The notes under the pieces: model-generated
What the model was told of the DNA's origin: nothing
What the model saw: the letters and a program-made list of their open reading frames with translations, nothing else
Database searches by the model: none
From: Blattamonas nauphoetae
Lineage: Eukaryota > Preaxostyla > Oxymonadida
DNA length: 34,405 nucleotides
NCBI GenBank assembly: GCA_033064195.1
Contig: JARBJD010000552.1
Location: 1 to 34,405 of the forward strand
Direction of reading: 5' to 3'
Shown: piece by piece, positions 18,661 to 27,043 of the stretch
Numbering within the stretch: position 1 is the first letter of the stretch
Layout: every line of letters starts with the position of its first letter
Translations under genes and position numbers: made by a program

Positions 18661-18861
18661 TTACGTGCTTGCAGTTTTACATTTTCGACTGTACTCACGA
18701 GCTGATGGAAGACTACACAGAGCATCATTGCGTCTGGTTTGAATATCATCGTCGGCATAGATTCGTTTCAATGCTGCTTGAGTCTCTGCTGCGTATCTCA
18801 TTCTTGGTTTCTTCGCTTGTGCTTTTCTTTGTGGTTGAACGTACACTATCTTTTGTGACAT
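18661..18861 (-). CDS. Small basic element protein, 66 residues
   Basis: It starts MSQKIVYVQPQRKAQAKKPRMRY after a TTTTTTTATTTTG box, so the start is well supported. It is strongly basic at first and then mixed. Small basic proteins of adenoviruses and Polintons often condense DNA in the virion, which is a possible role. The end overlaps the right arm of an inverted repeat, so the C-terminal residues may not be original. Confidence 0.5.
   Translation of the reverse strand: MSQKIVYVQPQRKAQAKKPRMRYAAETQAALKRIYADDDIQTRRNDALCSLPSAREYSRKCKTAST
18668..18700 (-). repeat. Right arm of the 33-bp imperfect inverted repeat
   Basis: CTTGCAGTTTTACATTTTCG on the plus strand mirrors the arm at 17430-17462. 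Similarity stops abruptly on the inner side at CTTGCAG. Confidence 0.6.
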
Positions 18862-18922
18862 TGTGTGTTTTCATACAAAATAAAAAAACCAAAAGTATAT
18901 TTTAATTAGAGTTAAATCACAA

Positions 18923-19768
18923 ATGAAGAAATCTCCAATATCACTTACAGCATACGTGAATGCTAAATTGAGTGAAGCTTCTAATAGGAATGTTTCTCAT
19001 GAAGTGCAATCACAAATACATCCAGACTTAAATTTCAATCGCAATAGTGTGAATGTCCTCGTTGGTAACAGAGGAAGTGGAAAAACATTCAATGCTCTTC
19101 GAGAGGTTGCCAAGCTCCAAAATGTTCAGGATAGGAATGAACTCTTTCACCTCTTTGTCTTTGTCACTGATAAGAACATTGATCCGACATTCGACAAATT
19201 CAAACCAATATTGAACGTTCCTTTTGTGAAAGTCAAATATGATGATGCACTTCCATTTCTGTTGGAACTCTCTGAATCAAAAGCTGCGTATGAAGAAATT
19301 ATTGACAATCAATGGCAGAACAAAATCACAGATGAATGCAGAGAGAATCTCTTTGACTCACTTTGCATTGATGACTTCTCAGTGAAGAATCTCCAAACGA
19401 TAATACTCCTCGATGACTGTCGCAGAATCCTAGGTGAACGAAGAACATCCAAAAATAGAATGACAATGATGGACTTGTTATTGGAGAATCGACAACCGAA
19501 ATTCACATTCTTTCTGACGATGCATGAGCTCTTCAGTTTGTCAGCAGACATGAAGTCAAACATTGATTCAATGTGGATCTTTGGAGGATTCAACAAAGAA
19601 CGAATCAGTAGAGTCTATCCTCAGTTGAACTCACCAATTGATATTAGACAATTCTGGAATGTCTACCAAAGGAAACAAAAATGTGAAGCAATTCTACTTC
19701 GATACAACACAGATGGAGTTGCACTGAATGAGATCAACAAAGATGGATTAAACCGAACTGTCCGTTAG
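18923..19768 (+). CDS. FtsK/HerA-type genome-packaging ATPase
   Basis: The 281-residue protein has a Walker A motif GNRGSGKT at about residues 48-55 and a Walker B motif IILLDD near residue 160. Polar residues of the DxxxILGERRTSKNR stretch and an FLTMHELF segment follow, as in A32-like ATPases. This family pumps genomes into preformed capsids in Polintons, adenovirus relatives and large DNA viruses. Length and domain layout fit, and the frame looks whole. It is the only replication-block gene on the plus strand and overlaps the tail of the minus-strand coiled-coil gene by 21 bp. Confidence 0.85.
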   Translation: MKKSPISLTAYVNAKLSEASNRNVSHEVQSQIHPDLNFNRNSVNVLVGNRGSGKTFNALREVAKLQNVQDRNELFHLFVFVTDKNIDPTFDKFKPILNVPFVKVKYDDALPFLLELSESKAAYEEIIDNQWQNKITDECRENLFDSLCIDDFSVKNLQTIILLDDCRRILGERRTSKNRMTMMDLLLENRQPKFTFFLTMHELFSLSADMKSNIDSMWIFGGFNKERISRVYPQLNSPIDIRQFWNVYQRKQKCEAILLRYNTDGVALNEINKDGLNRTVR

Positions 19769-20107
19769 TTCTTGAATGAGATTTCCAATTGTCTCGTCAA
19801 GACTTCGAAGCCTCATGCTGAGAGTATCTGTCAACGCTCGAATTGATTCTTCAATGTCTGAAAGTCTCTGATCAATCGAGAGTGAATTGGGAGGAGTGGA
19901 AGCATCGACGTATCGTTTCCTCAGTGCTATCTCACCTCTTATTTTTGTAATTCTGTATCCATCAATTTGAATCATCCTATTCAGTTTCTGAGTTGTGTAC
20001 TCATTCAGTTCTTTTTTATTCTTCTCCAAGTATCTCTGAAAGTCGTGGATGTTTGTGAACTCTTTCTGCTCAGGATCAAACGGTTCTAATATTTTCAGTG
20101 ATGTCAT
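19748..20107 (-). CDS. Coiled-coil protein, 119 residues
   Basis: It starts MTSLKILEPFDPEQKEF after TATTTTTATTTC and CTTAAATG. The second half has regular leucine and isoleucine spacing (RLSDIEESIRALTDTLSMRLRSLDETIGNL), typical of a coiled coil. Within that heptad region lies a TTCGAA mini-element (19791-19825), so part of the coil is encoded by a mobile unit. Function unknown; small coiled-coil proteins are common in Polintons. Confidence 0.55.
   Translation of the reverse strand: MTSLKILEPFDPEQKEFTNIHDFQRYLEKNKKELNEYTTQKLNRMIQIDGYRITKIRGEIALRKRYVDASTPPNSLSIDQRLSDIEESIRALTDTLSMRLRSLDETIGNLIQELTDSSV
19791..19825 (+). repeat. TTCGAA double-hairpin mini-element, copy e, inside a gene
   Basis: GTCT pairs with AGAC and CTCA with TGAG around TTCGAA, in 35 bp. 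It is antisense to the gene and encodes TLSMRLRSLDET there. Confidence 0.7.
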
Positions 20108-20176
20108 TTAAGTGAAATAAAAATATCTGAAACATTATTGAAGTTACGCCAAATTAAAGCGAACGAAGTTCTGAGG

Positions 20177-22159
20177 TCAGAATAGACCGAATTCAGCCAT
20201 GAACTCTGGAGTTAAGTCGTCAATTGAGTCAGCATGAAACTTGGTGTGTTGGATTGGAACGTAGACAACTTTTGACAGACAAGTGAGACCATTCAGTAGA
20301 GTAGCTACAACATTACCGTGCTTGTATTCAATGAATTTCCCCACGAATTGAATCTGTCTTCGCTTCTTCTGAAATTTGGCAACAGTTTTGTTCAAATCAA
20401 GGTGAATCAACAGTATGTTTCCTGGTTTGTATTTCCATAACATCTGAGTTGTCTGCTGTCGTTGGATGTTCTTCAATTGTTCTTCACATGATGAAATATA
20501 TAGTGCTTCAATTTCACGATTGTTTTGTGCCTGCTGTGGAGTGAACTTGTTCCAGTACGCTCGATGTGGAGTCATGTTGTAGTATTCCACCATCTGATTC
20601 ATCAGTGAATGATTTGCCATTTGTGTCGCATTGTCTTGGAATCCATCTCTGATTGTTCTGATCACTCGATCGACTATTCGATTATGATTAGTGAATGGTG
20701 AGCTTGTGAAATATGTACTGACATTCAGATCCTTGAAAAACTCTGATGCTTCTCTACTTGTCCATGCTGCTTCACCATCTCCTCGAATGTTGTTGACATG
20801 AACTCCACGATGATTTATCAGATCATTGATTGCAGTCTTGACTTTGCTCCATGATTTATCCAATACAGGAATTCCAACAAGGTATTTGGTGTTGATGTTA
20901 ATTGCGAAGAGGTATATCTGAAGTACTGTTTTCGACGTTGATGATTGAATGAAAACCAGATCAATTTCCCATGATCCGAACTTGGGAGAGAAGTACGGTC
21001 GATCACAATTCTGAGGAACCTTTCTGTCTGATGTCTTCTGTGGATCACCTGTTATTGCTTTCGACATGAACTGCATTTTTGATCGAAATGGATACACTAT
21101 TTTTTCCGTTGTTTTTGGAATCATTGGAGGATCAATTCTCATCGCATCACCTCCTTTTTCTCTCTGAATTTTCCTCGGATGTGCTACACTCCATCTGTGA
21201 TCGAATTCCTCATACCAATCCTGAAATGATCTTCCTCCGAATGGGATTTGTTTTGTGTGAGTCAGAATGAAGTCAAGATCTTCGTTCGCAATCTTTCTGT
21301 TTATCGAGGCTCGAACGAATGTGTCTCTGTTCATTTTATTTGCATCCAGAATGTGTGATGTAATAAAGTGTTCCATCTGCTTTTGATTTTTCATTATTGA
21401 GTTCTCAGCTTTGATCTGTTCATCTTCTGAATCGTTTCTCTGTTGATGATCAAACAATCCTTTCATATGTGCCAACCTCTTGAGCACTTGCTGTGTCGTC
21501 GGTTCATTCTGTCTGATCTCCCTCACTGGGTGGTTGAACACGGTTGGTGTGAAGAAGGGATTTCTCTCTATTGGATCCTGCATCTGTGAAATTGGTATAA
21601 TGTCATCATCATCTTCATCATCATCATCATCATCATCCTCATCATCCTCTTCGAACTTCCTCTCCTTCATTGGATATTCATATTCAAACCCCATTGATTT
21701 CAAGTTTCTCTTCAGTCCAGGCACTATTGGATATTCAGGTGGTTCTTTAACTATTGGTCTTTGCACTGGAATGGGTATTGGTCTTGCCTCTGCAGGGCTT
21801 CGAACTCTTGGTGAGAGAATTGGTGTCACTTGTTGATTGTACTTTCGATGATATTCTTTATACATCTTGTATGCTTTTTCACATCTCCAATCACTAAAAC
21901 GTTTTCCCAAGAATTCAATAAGAAACTGTGAGACTACTTTTGTTCCATCTGACATAGTTAAATTAGGAGGTAATCCACCATTGAACCAATCCTCGAAATA
22001 TGTTTCGTCGTTTGCTACATATTCTCCATGTGAATCATAGACATCATATACTGGTAATGTGTTGGTTCTATTGAACTTGACATTGAATATTTTCTCTTTA
22101 GAGTGTTGTGTGCAATTCAGCAATCTATCCACTAATGTATTGAACCGTTGTGTGTTCAT
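20177..22159 (-). CDS. Retroviral-type (rve) integrase of the Polinton
   Basis: The 660-residue protein starts MNTQRFNTLVD after a TTTATTTTTG box and TAAATG. An acidic Asp/Glu run at about 170-186 comes from a TCATCA microsatellite. The RNase H-like core runs from about 390 to 510, with acidic residues in WEIDLVF (near 398), IRGDGEAAW (near 457) and the RIVDRVIRTIRDG helix (near 495), matching the DDE-type layout of rve integrases. A basic C-terminal part with a strand-rich WKYKPGNILL segment resembles the SH3-like DNA-binding domain. It inserts the element into host DNA. A mini-element lies in the proline-rich linker at about residues 114-126. The frame looks whole. Confidence 0.85.
   Translation of the reverse strand: MNTQRFNTLVDRLLNCTQHSKEKIFNVKFNRTNTLPVYDVYDSHGEYVANDETYFEDWFNGGLPPNLTMSDGTKVVSQFLIEFLGKRFSDWRCEKAYKMYKEYHRKYNQQVTPILSPRVRSPAEARPIPIPVQRPIVKEPPEYPIVPGLKRNLKSMGFEYEYPMKERKFEEDDEDDDDDDDEDDDDIIPISQMQDPIERNPFFTPTVFNHPVREIRQNEPTTQQVLKRLAHMKGLFDHQQRNDSEDEQIKAENSIMKNQKQMEHFITSHILDANKMNRDTFVRASINRKIANEDLDFILTHTKQIPFGGRSFQDWYEEFDHRWSVAHPRKIQREKGGDAMRIDPPMIPKTTEKIVYPFRSKMQFMSKAITGDPQKTSDRKVPQNCDRPYFSPKFGSWEIDLVFIQSSTSKTVLQIYLFAININTKYLVGIPVLDKSWSKVKTAINDLINHRGVHVNNIRGDGEAAWTSREASEFFKDLNVSTYFTSSPFTNHNRIVDRVIRTIRDGFQDNATQMANHSLMNQMVEYYNMTPHRAYWNKFTPQQAQNNREIEALYISSCEEQLKNIQRQQTTQMLWKYKPGNILLIHLDLNKTVAKFQKKRRQIQFVGKFIEYKHGNVVATLLNGLTCLSKVVYVPIQHTKFHADSIDDLTPEFMAEFGLF
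21605..21645. repeat. TCATCA trinucleotide microsatellite in the integrase gene
   Basis: TCA triplets run almost without a break and encode the Asp-rich tract on the minus strand. Length changes in such tracts keep the reading frame. Confidence 0.85.
21781..21818 (+). repeat. TTCGAA double-hairpin mini-element, copy f, inside the integrase gene
   Basis: This 38-bp unit is 31 of 38 identical to copy g in the polymerase gene. GCCT pairs with GGGC and CTCTT with GAGAG around CTTCGAAC. On the gene strand it encodes LSPRVRSPAEAR, in a different reading phase from copy g. Confidence 0.8.
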
Positions 22160-22163
22160 TTAT

Positions 22164-22175
22164 TCAAAAATAAAG
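22164..22175 (-). promoter_or_regulatory. Start box of the integrase gene
   Basis: On the minus strand CTTTATTTTTGAATAAATG joins the box directly to a TAAATG start. Confidence 0.5.
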
Positions 22176-22182
22176 TTTGTGT

Positions 22183-25100
22183 TTATTCAATAAGATAATC
22201 ATTAGCTTTCAGTCCATGAATGAATGGAGGACATGATTCATTGTCAAGTACGATTGCTTTCAGATGGATTCCACTGAGACTGAGTTTCTGTTGTTGTATT
22301 TTGGCTATCTCAAATCCATTGGGGTCCTCTTCGCTCACGATTCTTCTTGTCTGGAACGCATCATTCTGATGCTTGAACCGTTTTACGGTGAAGTTCAGTG
22401 TGGTTGTCACAGTTTTCTCTCCGTTTAGGCACTTCACATAATCGTCACTTGTGATATTTGTTTTCTTTAATGACACTCCTTTGATTTTGCATTTCTCATC
22501 GAGAGAGTAACACTTTGGTGCAAGACAGATCATCTGTTCACCTTCCTTTTCAATTGCTAATCCCAACAACTTCTTCTCATCATCGACACCCTTTTCAGGA
22601 TTGGGAAACCATTCATATCTGTGTGCATCATAGAATTCTTTGTTAGCAATCACATGTTCAAATTGTTGATGAATTCCAGCACTTGGATCTCCACTAATTG
22701 CCCAATATGCAGAATCAGTGTCTCCCTCACAGAAGTGAATCTTGTTCATATCTAGACACTTGTACATGAAATTGTAGATGAAATTCAGATACCAGAACTT
22801 CGCATTGTCGAGTGTGAATACTGCTTCTTGCAGACATGTTTTGCATGATGCTTTCTCTCTGTCTTCAATCACGATATAGTTGTCCTCATTGATCTCTCTA
22901 GTTGCCACAAATCCTTTCATCATCTGTTTCAAGTATGTTCTCTTCTCATTGCAGATTGTGATTGAGTTGTACTTCTCAGTGTTCATTCCATCATATCCGT
23001 AACTTCCATTCAAGTTGGTCTTACAGAATTGTTCCTTTCCTTTGTTTCCAACCTTCATTGCTTCGATTCGATCATTCATGAATGAGGTCACGAATGGTTC
23101 AAATCCAGCATGTCTCGAGAATACCATCACACTCTTAATGTCATCCACAATGAAGTGACAGTAGTCGATGAGGAACCACAGATAGTATGTCGAAAAGAAC
23201 ATATACTGATCGTGTGTGCTCAAGAGTTGGGTCAGCTTTCTTTGTTTGTCATCAGTCTTCAATCCATGTTTCTTCATCAACGAATACGTCTTCTCTCCAA
23301 TGTTCTCTTCAGTCGTATTGACCACAATGTTTCTGAAGATTGGTGGGAAGTTTATGAAATCATTGATGTACTTCTCGTCGATATGTCCTTTCAATTCTGC
23401 AACGAATAGTGTCTTCTGATTCTTGTCCTCGATGATCTTTCGACATTCTTTATCTCCTGTTGCGGTGAATAAGCATCGTCCTGGCATGAACATTCTGTGT
23501 TTGGTGTATGGATTGTTCTTGTTCTTGATTGATGAGAAAGCACTTGGATAAAGTGAATTGAAATCAACACCACAGACGTGAGTCATTTTGTGTTCTGTGT
23601 CCTTGGAGATAACTTTTCCATCTTCATATGTGAAGTGATTGATTGGAGTCACGTCTTTGATATTCTGTCGATGTTGAACATTCGACAATCCACCAGTCAC
23701 TGCGGCTCTCAGTTTGTGATATGTCTGTTCGTGTGTCAGAGTCATTGGTAGTGATTTCCAGATGCAGTACTTCTTCAGTTGAATTCTCAATCTTGTGAGA
23801 TGTTCATCTTTGTCTGACTTGTAGGTGTTGCAGTAATCGCAGCAGATCTTGACGTTCTCTTTTGAATGTCCTTTCGAATTGTCGATTCTATCCAGTGTTG
23901 GTCGAACTGCTTGTGAGAAGTGACATTTGCAGATGTAGCACACTCTCTTGCACTGTTGAACAAACCAATCATAGTCTGCTTCAGTGACATTTTTGTCAGT
24001 GCAGCGATGAGCTTTCTGGTCTTGATAAATGTACGATGCAACCTTGTACTTCCAGTATTGCTTAGTGATTTTTATTTCACCAGATTGATCCACTCCATTG
24101 AAATCATCATCAATGTCGAAGTCTTTGTAGGCACACGCATATTTGATTGCAGAAGCATTTGCTGACAGTGAGAGATTGTGCAACATGTCCACCTTGTATT
24201 GGAAGTTCAGATCAATGAGAATATCAAGTGGTGCAATCATACATTCAACGACTCTTATGTTGTAGAACTTCAGGTAGTCCCATCTGTTCTTGAATCCTTG
24301 TGTATGCCAATCATCAAGGTACATTTGATAATCACTGTCAGACATTTCACTGTTGTTCAGACTGGAATAGAATTCATATTTGGAGAATGGTTCTTGTTTA
24401 CTCAGCACTGAATCGTAGTCTGATGAATCAAATGACTCGTAAGCAAAGAATGATTTCTGAAGAGTGGTCTTGCCTTTGCAAGGCGTCGAGCTCTCGGCGA
24501 GAGTGTTTCCTCCGAAGGCTTTGACTGCATTATCCAATGTCATTGGTCCTGTGTATGACATCATGTCAATGAAGCGAAGCACCTGTTGTGTTCTCTCATG
24601 TCTTATCAGTACTTGTTTGTACTTTGTTGTTGATCCAAGAAAGCTCACCACTTTCCAATCCTTGTCAACGAGATCACGAAAGATAAGATTGATGTCGAAT
24701 CTGGAACTGTTGAATCCAATCACACTGACTTCATTCTGTGATGGTATTTCAGGATCCTCATAGAGGTTGTTCTCTCGAACTGTCTCAGCATATTTGAAGA
24801 GTTCTCTGATCCATTGCTTCACAAAGTCCTTTCCATCTCGAAGATCAAAGTAGATTGACTTCACTCCTGATTTTGTTTTGATTGCTGATGCAACTGACAA
24901 GGGTTTTAGATGTGAGATCAATTGAGTATTATCATCAGAGAACAAATTGTCAAGAATGAGATCTTCCATTGTTTCGAAGTCGTATGTGATGTAGTACTGT
25001 GTTGGTTTGAACTCATCCTGTCTTTTGTGTGCCATCAGAAATTCATATGTTCTATTGTTCAGAATATGTGGAACATACGGTCTTGGTGTCTTATCGAGTG

Positions 25101-26610
25101 AGATCTTCTTCACATGTTTTCCATCAAGCTCTTTGCACTCTTTGAGATGCTTCTCGTAGTATGTCTTGAAGTGAGAATCCTTGACTTGGAATCCTCTTGA
25201 CTGACAATACGGACAGAGTTTGTATCCAGTGATTTTCTCAGGATCAACAATGAACATCACATGAACGAGAGTTGCTGTCAGTGGAATCATCAGAAGTGGG
25301 AGAACTCTTGCATCATCATTTTCGTTGACATACGATTGACTTAGGAAATATCGCTTCTTGTCTTCCTCGAACTCATAAATGTGAACAGTGATGTTGAATA
25401 CATGCATCGCTTTCTCAATGTCACATGCAATATCAAATCCAGGATATTTTCGCAAATGTTCAGTTAATTGATGTGGTCGAAGGTGTGTGAGATTCTCAAA
25501 TACTGCAAACAATCGTTTTGCTTCAACGTTTCTCATGTTGATTGATATCTTCTTCCCTGGAACTTCTGGAAGGGTGAGGAACGACAATGATTGAAAGAAG
25601 CAGATGTTGAACTCAGAATCGATGTACCGAACGTTTCTCGTTTTGATGTGTTCAGTGAGAATCGCATTTGCTTTTCCTGCAACTGGGAATCGATAGACTG
25701 CAACTAGAATTGAGTGGAAAGCGATGTACATTGTCTTCGTATCCATCAGTGTTCTCTCTTGTGATTCTTTGATCAAATTGATCGCGTATTTTGAATACTC
25801 ATTTATGTCTCCAGCACTTCTGATCACAGTTGGGAAACTCTTTGATGTGTTCTCCAATTCTGGTCTGAAGTCTTTGTACGTTGTCTCATCTTTGTCTTTT
25901 CTTTCGATGATCTTTCCAAAGTCAATACTAATCTTGAATGGATGATCTTTCTCTTTGTCGAACACTGCTTTGATGAATGTTGTGATTTCTTCAACGTTCT
26001 TCAGATGATTGTGGAAGTACAACTGATATGGTTTTCCATTCTCTTCAACCTTCTCGACCTCATTCTTTTTGAACTTCCTTCGTGCATCCATGAGACATTC
26101 ATTGAATGCTGCTTTGTCGCGTGGTTCTGCGAGTAAGATACATTCATCAAATCCATCGAATGTCTGCACTTCTCTTTTTTCCATTTGTTCATTTTTCTTT
26201 TGAATGATCAACAGATTCTTCATCCAATGATCCATCAGTTTCTCTTCAATTGATTTCAGTTTCCACGTCATTCTGAACACTTGCTTCTTCAGTTCATCTT
26301 TGTTCACTCTTGGATTTGCTCTCATGTTCTCAACAATCATTCGGTGAGCAAGTCGATCTTCTGACGCCATCTGTTGTCGAAGTTTCACTTGTTCAATAAA
26401 ATCTGGAATGAGATTGAGATCGAGATTCTTTATTGGATGTGGAAACTCGAGATCTGTGTGTTGAAGCATATTCAGGAGAAATGATCTGTGATGTTGATAA
26501 TTTTTGCTGTCTGGAATATACGTTCGACCATCACTAAATTGAAATTGTGCATTCGGAAAGAGATCTCGAATTTCTTGAATTCTTTCTTTGATTGGTTTTA
26601 GCAGTGTCAT
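22183..26610 (-). CDS. Protein-primed family B DNA polymerase of the Polinton
   Basis: The 1475-residue protein carries exonuclease motifs DFETME (near 545) and NSSRFD (near 638), and polymerase motifs A DFNSLYPS (near 1018), B KTNLNGSYGYD (near 1200) and C EGDTDS (near 1297), the set of protein-primed family B polymerases. At about 888-925 there is a C-x2-C, then LDRIDNSKGHSKENV, then CCDYCN, an HNH-type nuclease-like module. Near 337-450 a NICFFQSLSF segment and a later LVHVMFIVD segment recall Cys/His OTU-like protease folds, followed by a CPYC...H...H...C zinc-binding stretch (about 467-492). It would replicate the element. The start follows TTTTTTATTTTG and GTAAATG. A mini-element lies near residues 703-715. 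The frame looks whole. Confidence 0.9.
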   Translation of the reverse strand: MTLLKPIKERIQEIRDLFPNAQFQFSDGRTYIPDSKNYQHHRSFLLNMLQHTDLEFPHPIKNLDLNLIPDFIEQVKLRQQMASEDRLAHRMIVENMRANPRVNKDELKKQVFRMTWKLKSIEEKLMDHWMKNLLIIQKKNEQMEKREVQTFDGFDECILLAEPRDKAAFNECLMDARRKFKKNEVEKVEENGKPYQLYFHNHLKNVEEITTFIKAVFDKEKDHPFKISIDFGKIIERKDKDETTYKDFRPELENTSKSFPTVIRSAGDINEYSKYAINLIKESQERTLMDTKTMYIAFHSILVAVYRFPVAGKANAILTEHIKTRNVRYIDSEFNICFFQSLSFLTLPEVPGKKISINMRNVEAKRLFAVFENLTHLRPHQLTEHLRKYPGFDIACDIEKAMHVFNITVHIYEFEEDKKRYFLSQSYVNENDDARVLPLLMIPLTATLVHVMFIVDPEKITGYKLCPYCQSRGFQVKDSHFKTYYEKHLKECKELDGKHVKKISLDKTPRPYVPHILNNRTYEFLMAHKRQDEFKPTQYYITYDFETMEDLILDNLFSDDNTQLISHLKPLSVASAIKTKSGVKSIYFDLRDGKDFVKQWIRELFKYAETVRENNLYEDPEIPSQNEVSVIGFNSSRFDINLIFRDLVDKDWKVVSFLGSTTKYKQVLIRHERTQQVLRFIDMMSYTGPMTLDNAVKAFGGNTLAESSTPCKGKTTLQKSFFAYESFDSSDYDSVLSKQEPFSKYEFYSSLNNSEMSDSDYQMYLDDWHTQGFKNRWDYLKFYNIRVVECMIAPLDILIDLNFQYKVDMLHNLSLSANASAIKYACAYKDFDIDDDFNGVDQSGEIKITKQYWKYKVASYIYQDQKAHRCTDKNVTEADYDWFVQQCKRVCYICKCHFSQAVRPTLDRIDNSKGHSKENVKICCDYCNTYKSDKDEHLTRLRIQLKKYCIWKSLPMTLTHEQTYHKLRAAVTGGLSNVQHRQNIKDVTPINHFTYEDGKVISKDTEHKMTHVCGVDFNSLYPSAFSSIKNKNNPYTKHRMFMPGRCLFTATGDKECRKIIEDKNQKTLFVAELKGHIDEKYINDFINFPPIFRNIVVNTTEENIGEKTYSLMKKHGLKTDDKQRKLTQLLSTHDQYMFFSTYYLWFLIDYCHFIVDDIKSVMVFSRHAGFEPFVTSFMNDRIEAMKVGNKGKEQFCKTNLNGSYGYDGMNTEKYNSITICNEKRTYLKQMMKGFVATREINEDNYIVIEDREKASCKTCLQEAVFTLDNAKFWYLNFIYNFMYKCLDMNKIHFCEGDTDSAYWAISGDPSAGIHQQFEHVIANKEFYDAHRYEWFPNPEKGVDDEKKLLGLAIEKEGEQMICLAPKCYSLDEKCKIKGVSLKKTNITSDDYVKCLNGEKTVTTTLNFTVKRFKHQNDAFQTRRIVSEEDPNGFEIAKIQQQKLSLSGIHLKAIVLDNESCPPFIHGLKANDYLIE
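24467..24504 (+). repeat. TTCGAA-type double-hairpin mini-element, copy g, inside the polymerase gene
   Basis: GCCTT pairs with AAGGC and CTCTC with GAGAG around CGTCGAG, so the core is TCGA rather than TTCGAA. On the gene strand it encodes TLAESSTPCKGK. Confidence 0.75.
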
Positions 26611-26692
26611 TTACTACAAAATAAAAAATCAGAAAATAAAAAAAGTTGAGTGTTTATTTCTGTTTTCTCAGATGGGGTTTTTTTCTTAGCGG

Positions 26693-27043
26693 TCAGCCAT
26701 GCATCAAGTCTAATTCTGAACACTTCACTTCGCCAATCTCTCGATATGTGAATGGAACCAGAACTTTCGTGTACTCACCGACGAGTTCACAATTGTATTT
26801 CTTCAGTTCATTTTCAACGAATGATTGAGTATAGTGTCGACGTTTCGCAATGTGAGGTCTGTTTCCTTGATTCCACAACTTTGGTTTTATTCTCCATTCA
26901 ACTCCCTCATGAACATACGTCACCGGCACATTATTTCTGACATACTCAGAGACTAGCGAACAGTTCTCTTCTCTCATTGATTCAATTAATGCTTGTTCTG
27001 AACTTACTCGACGTCTTTCCTTGTACATCGCAGTTGGATTCAT
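26693..27043 (-). CDS. 116-residue repeat-module protein at the inner edge of the terminal repeat
   Basis: It starts MNPTAMYKERRRVSS and holds two of the NCxLVxEY...VEW...W..GNRPH modules, the second shorter. It is a homologue of the frames at 9470 and 7380, so the element carries a small family of such proteins. The terminal repeat covers its N-terminal coding part only. It is transcribed in the same direction as the polymerase, 83 bp upstream of it. Function unknown; nucleic-acid binding is a guess from the family look. Confidence 0.6.
   Translation of the reverse strand: MNPTAMYKERRRVSSEQALIESMREENCSLVSEYVRNNVPVTYVHEGVEWRIKPKLWNQGNRPHIAKRRHYTQSFVENELKKYNCELVGEYTKVLVPFTYREIGEVKCSELDLMHG

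Noticed and set aside
21600-21650. TCATCA array as a CRISPR or regulatory repeat
   Set aside because: It is a plain trinucleotide microsatellite encoding an acidic tract.
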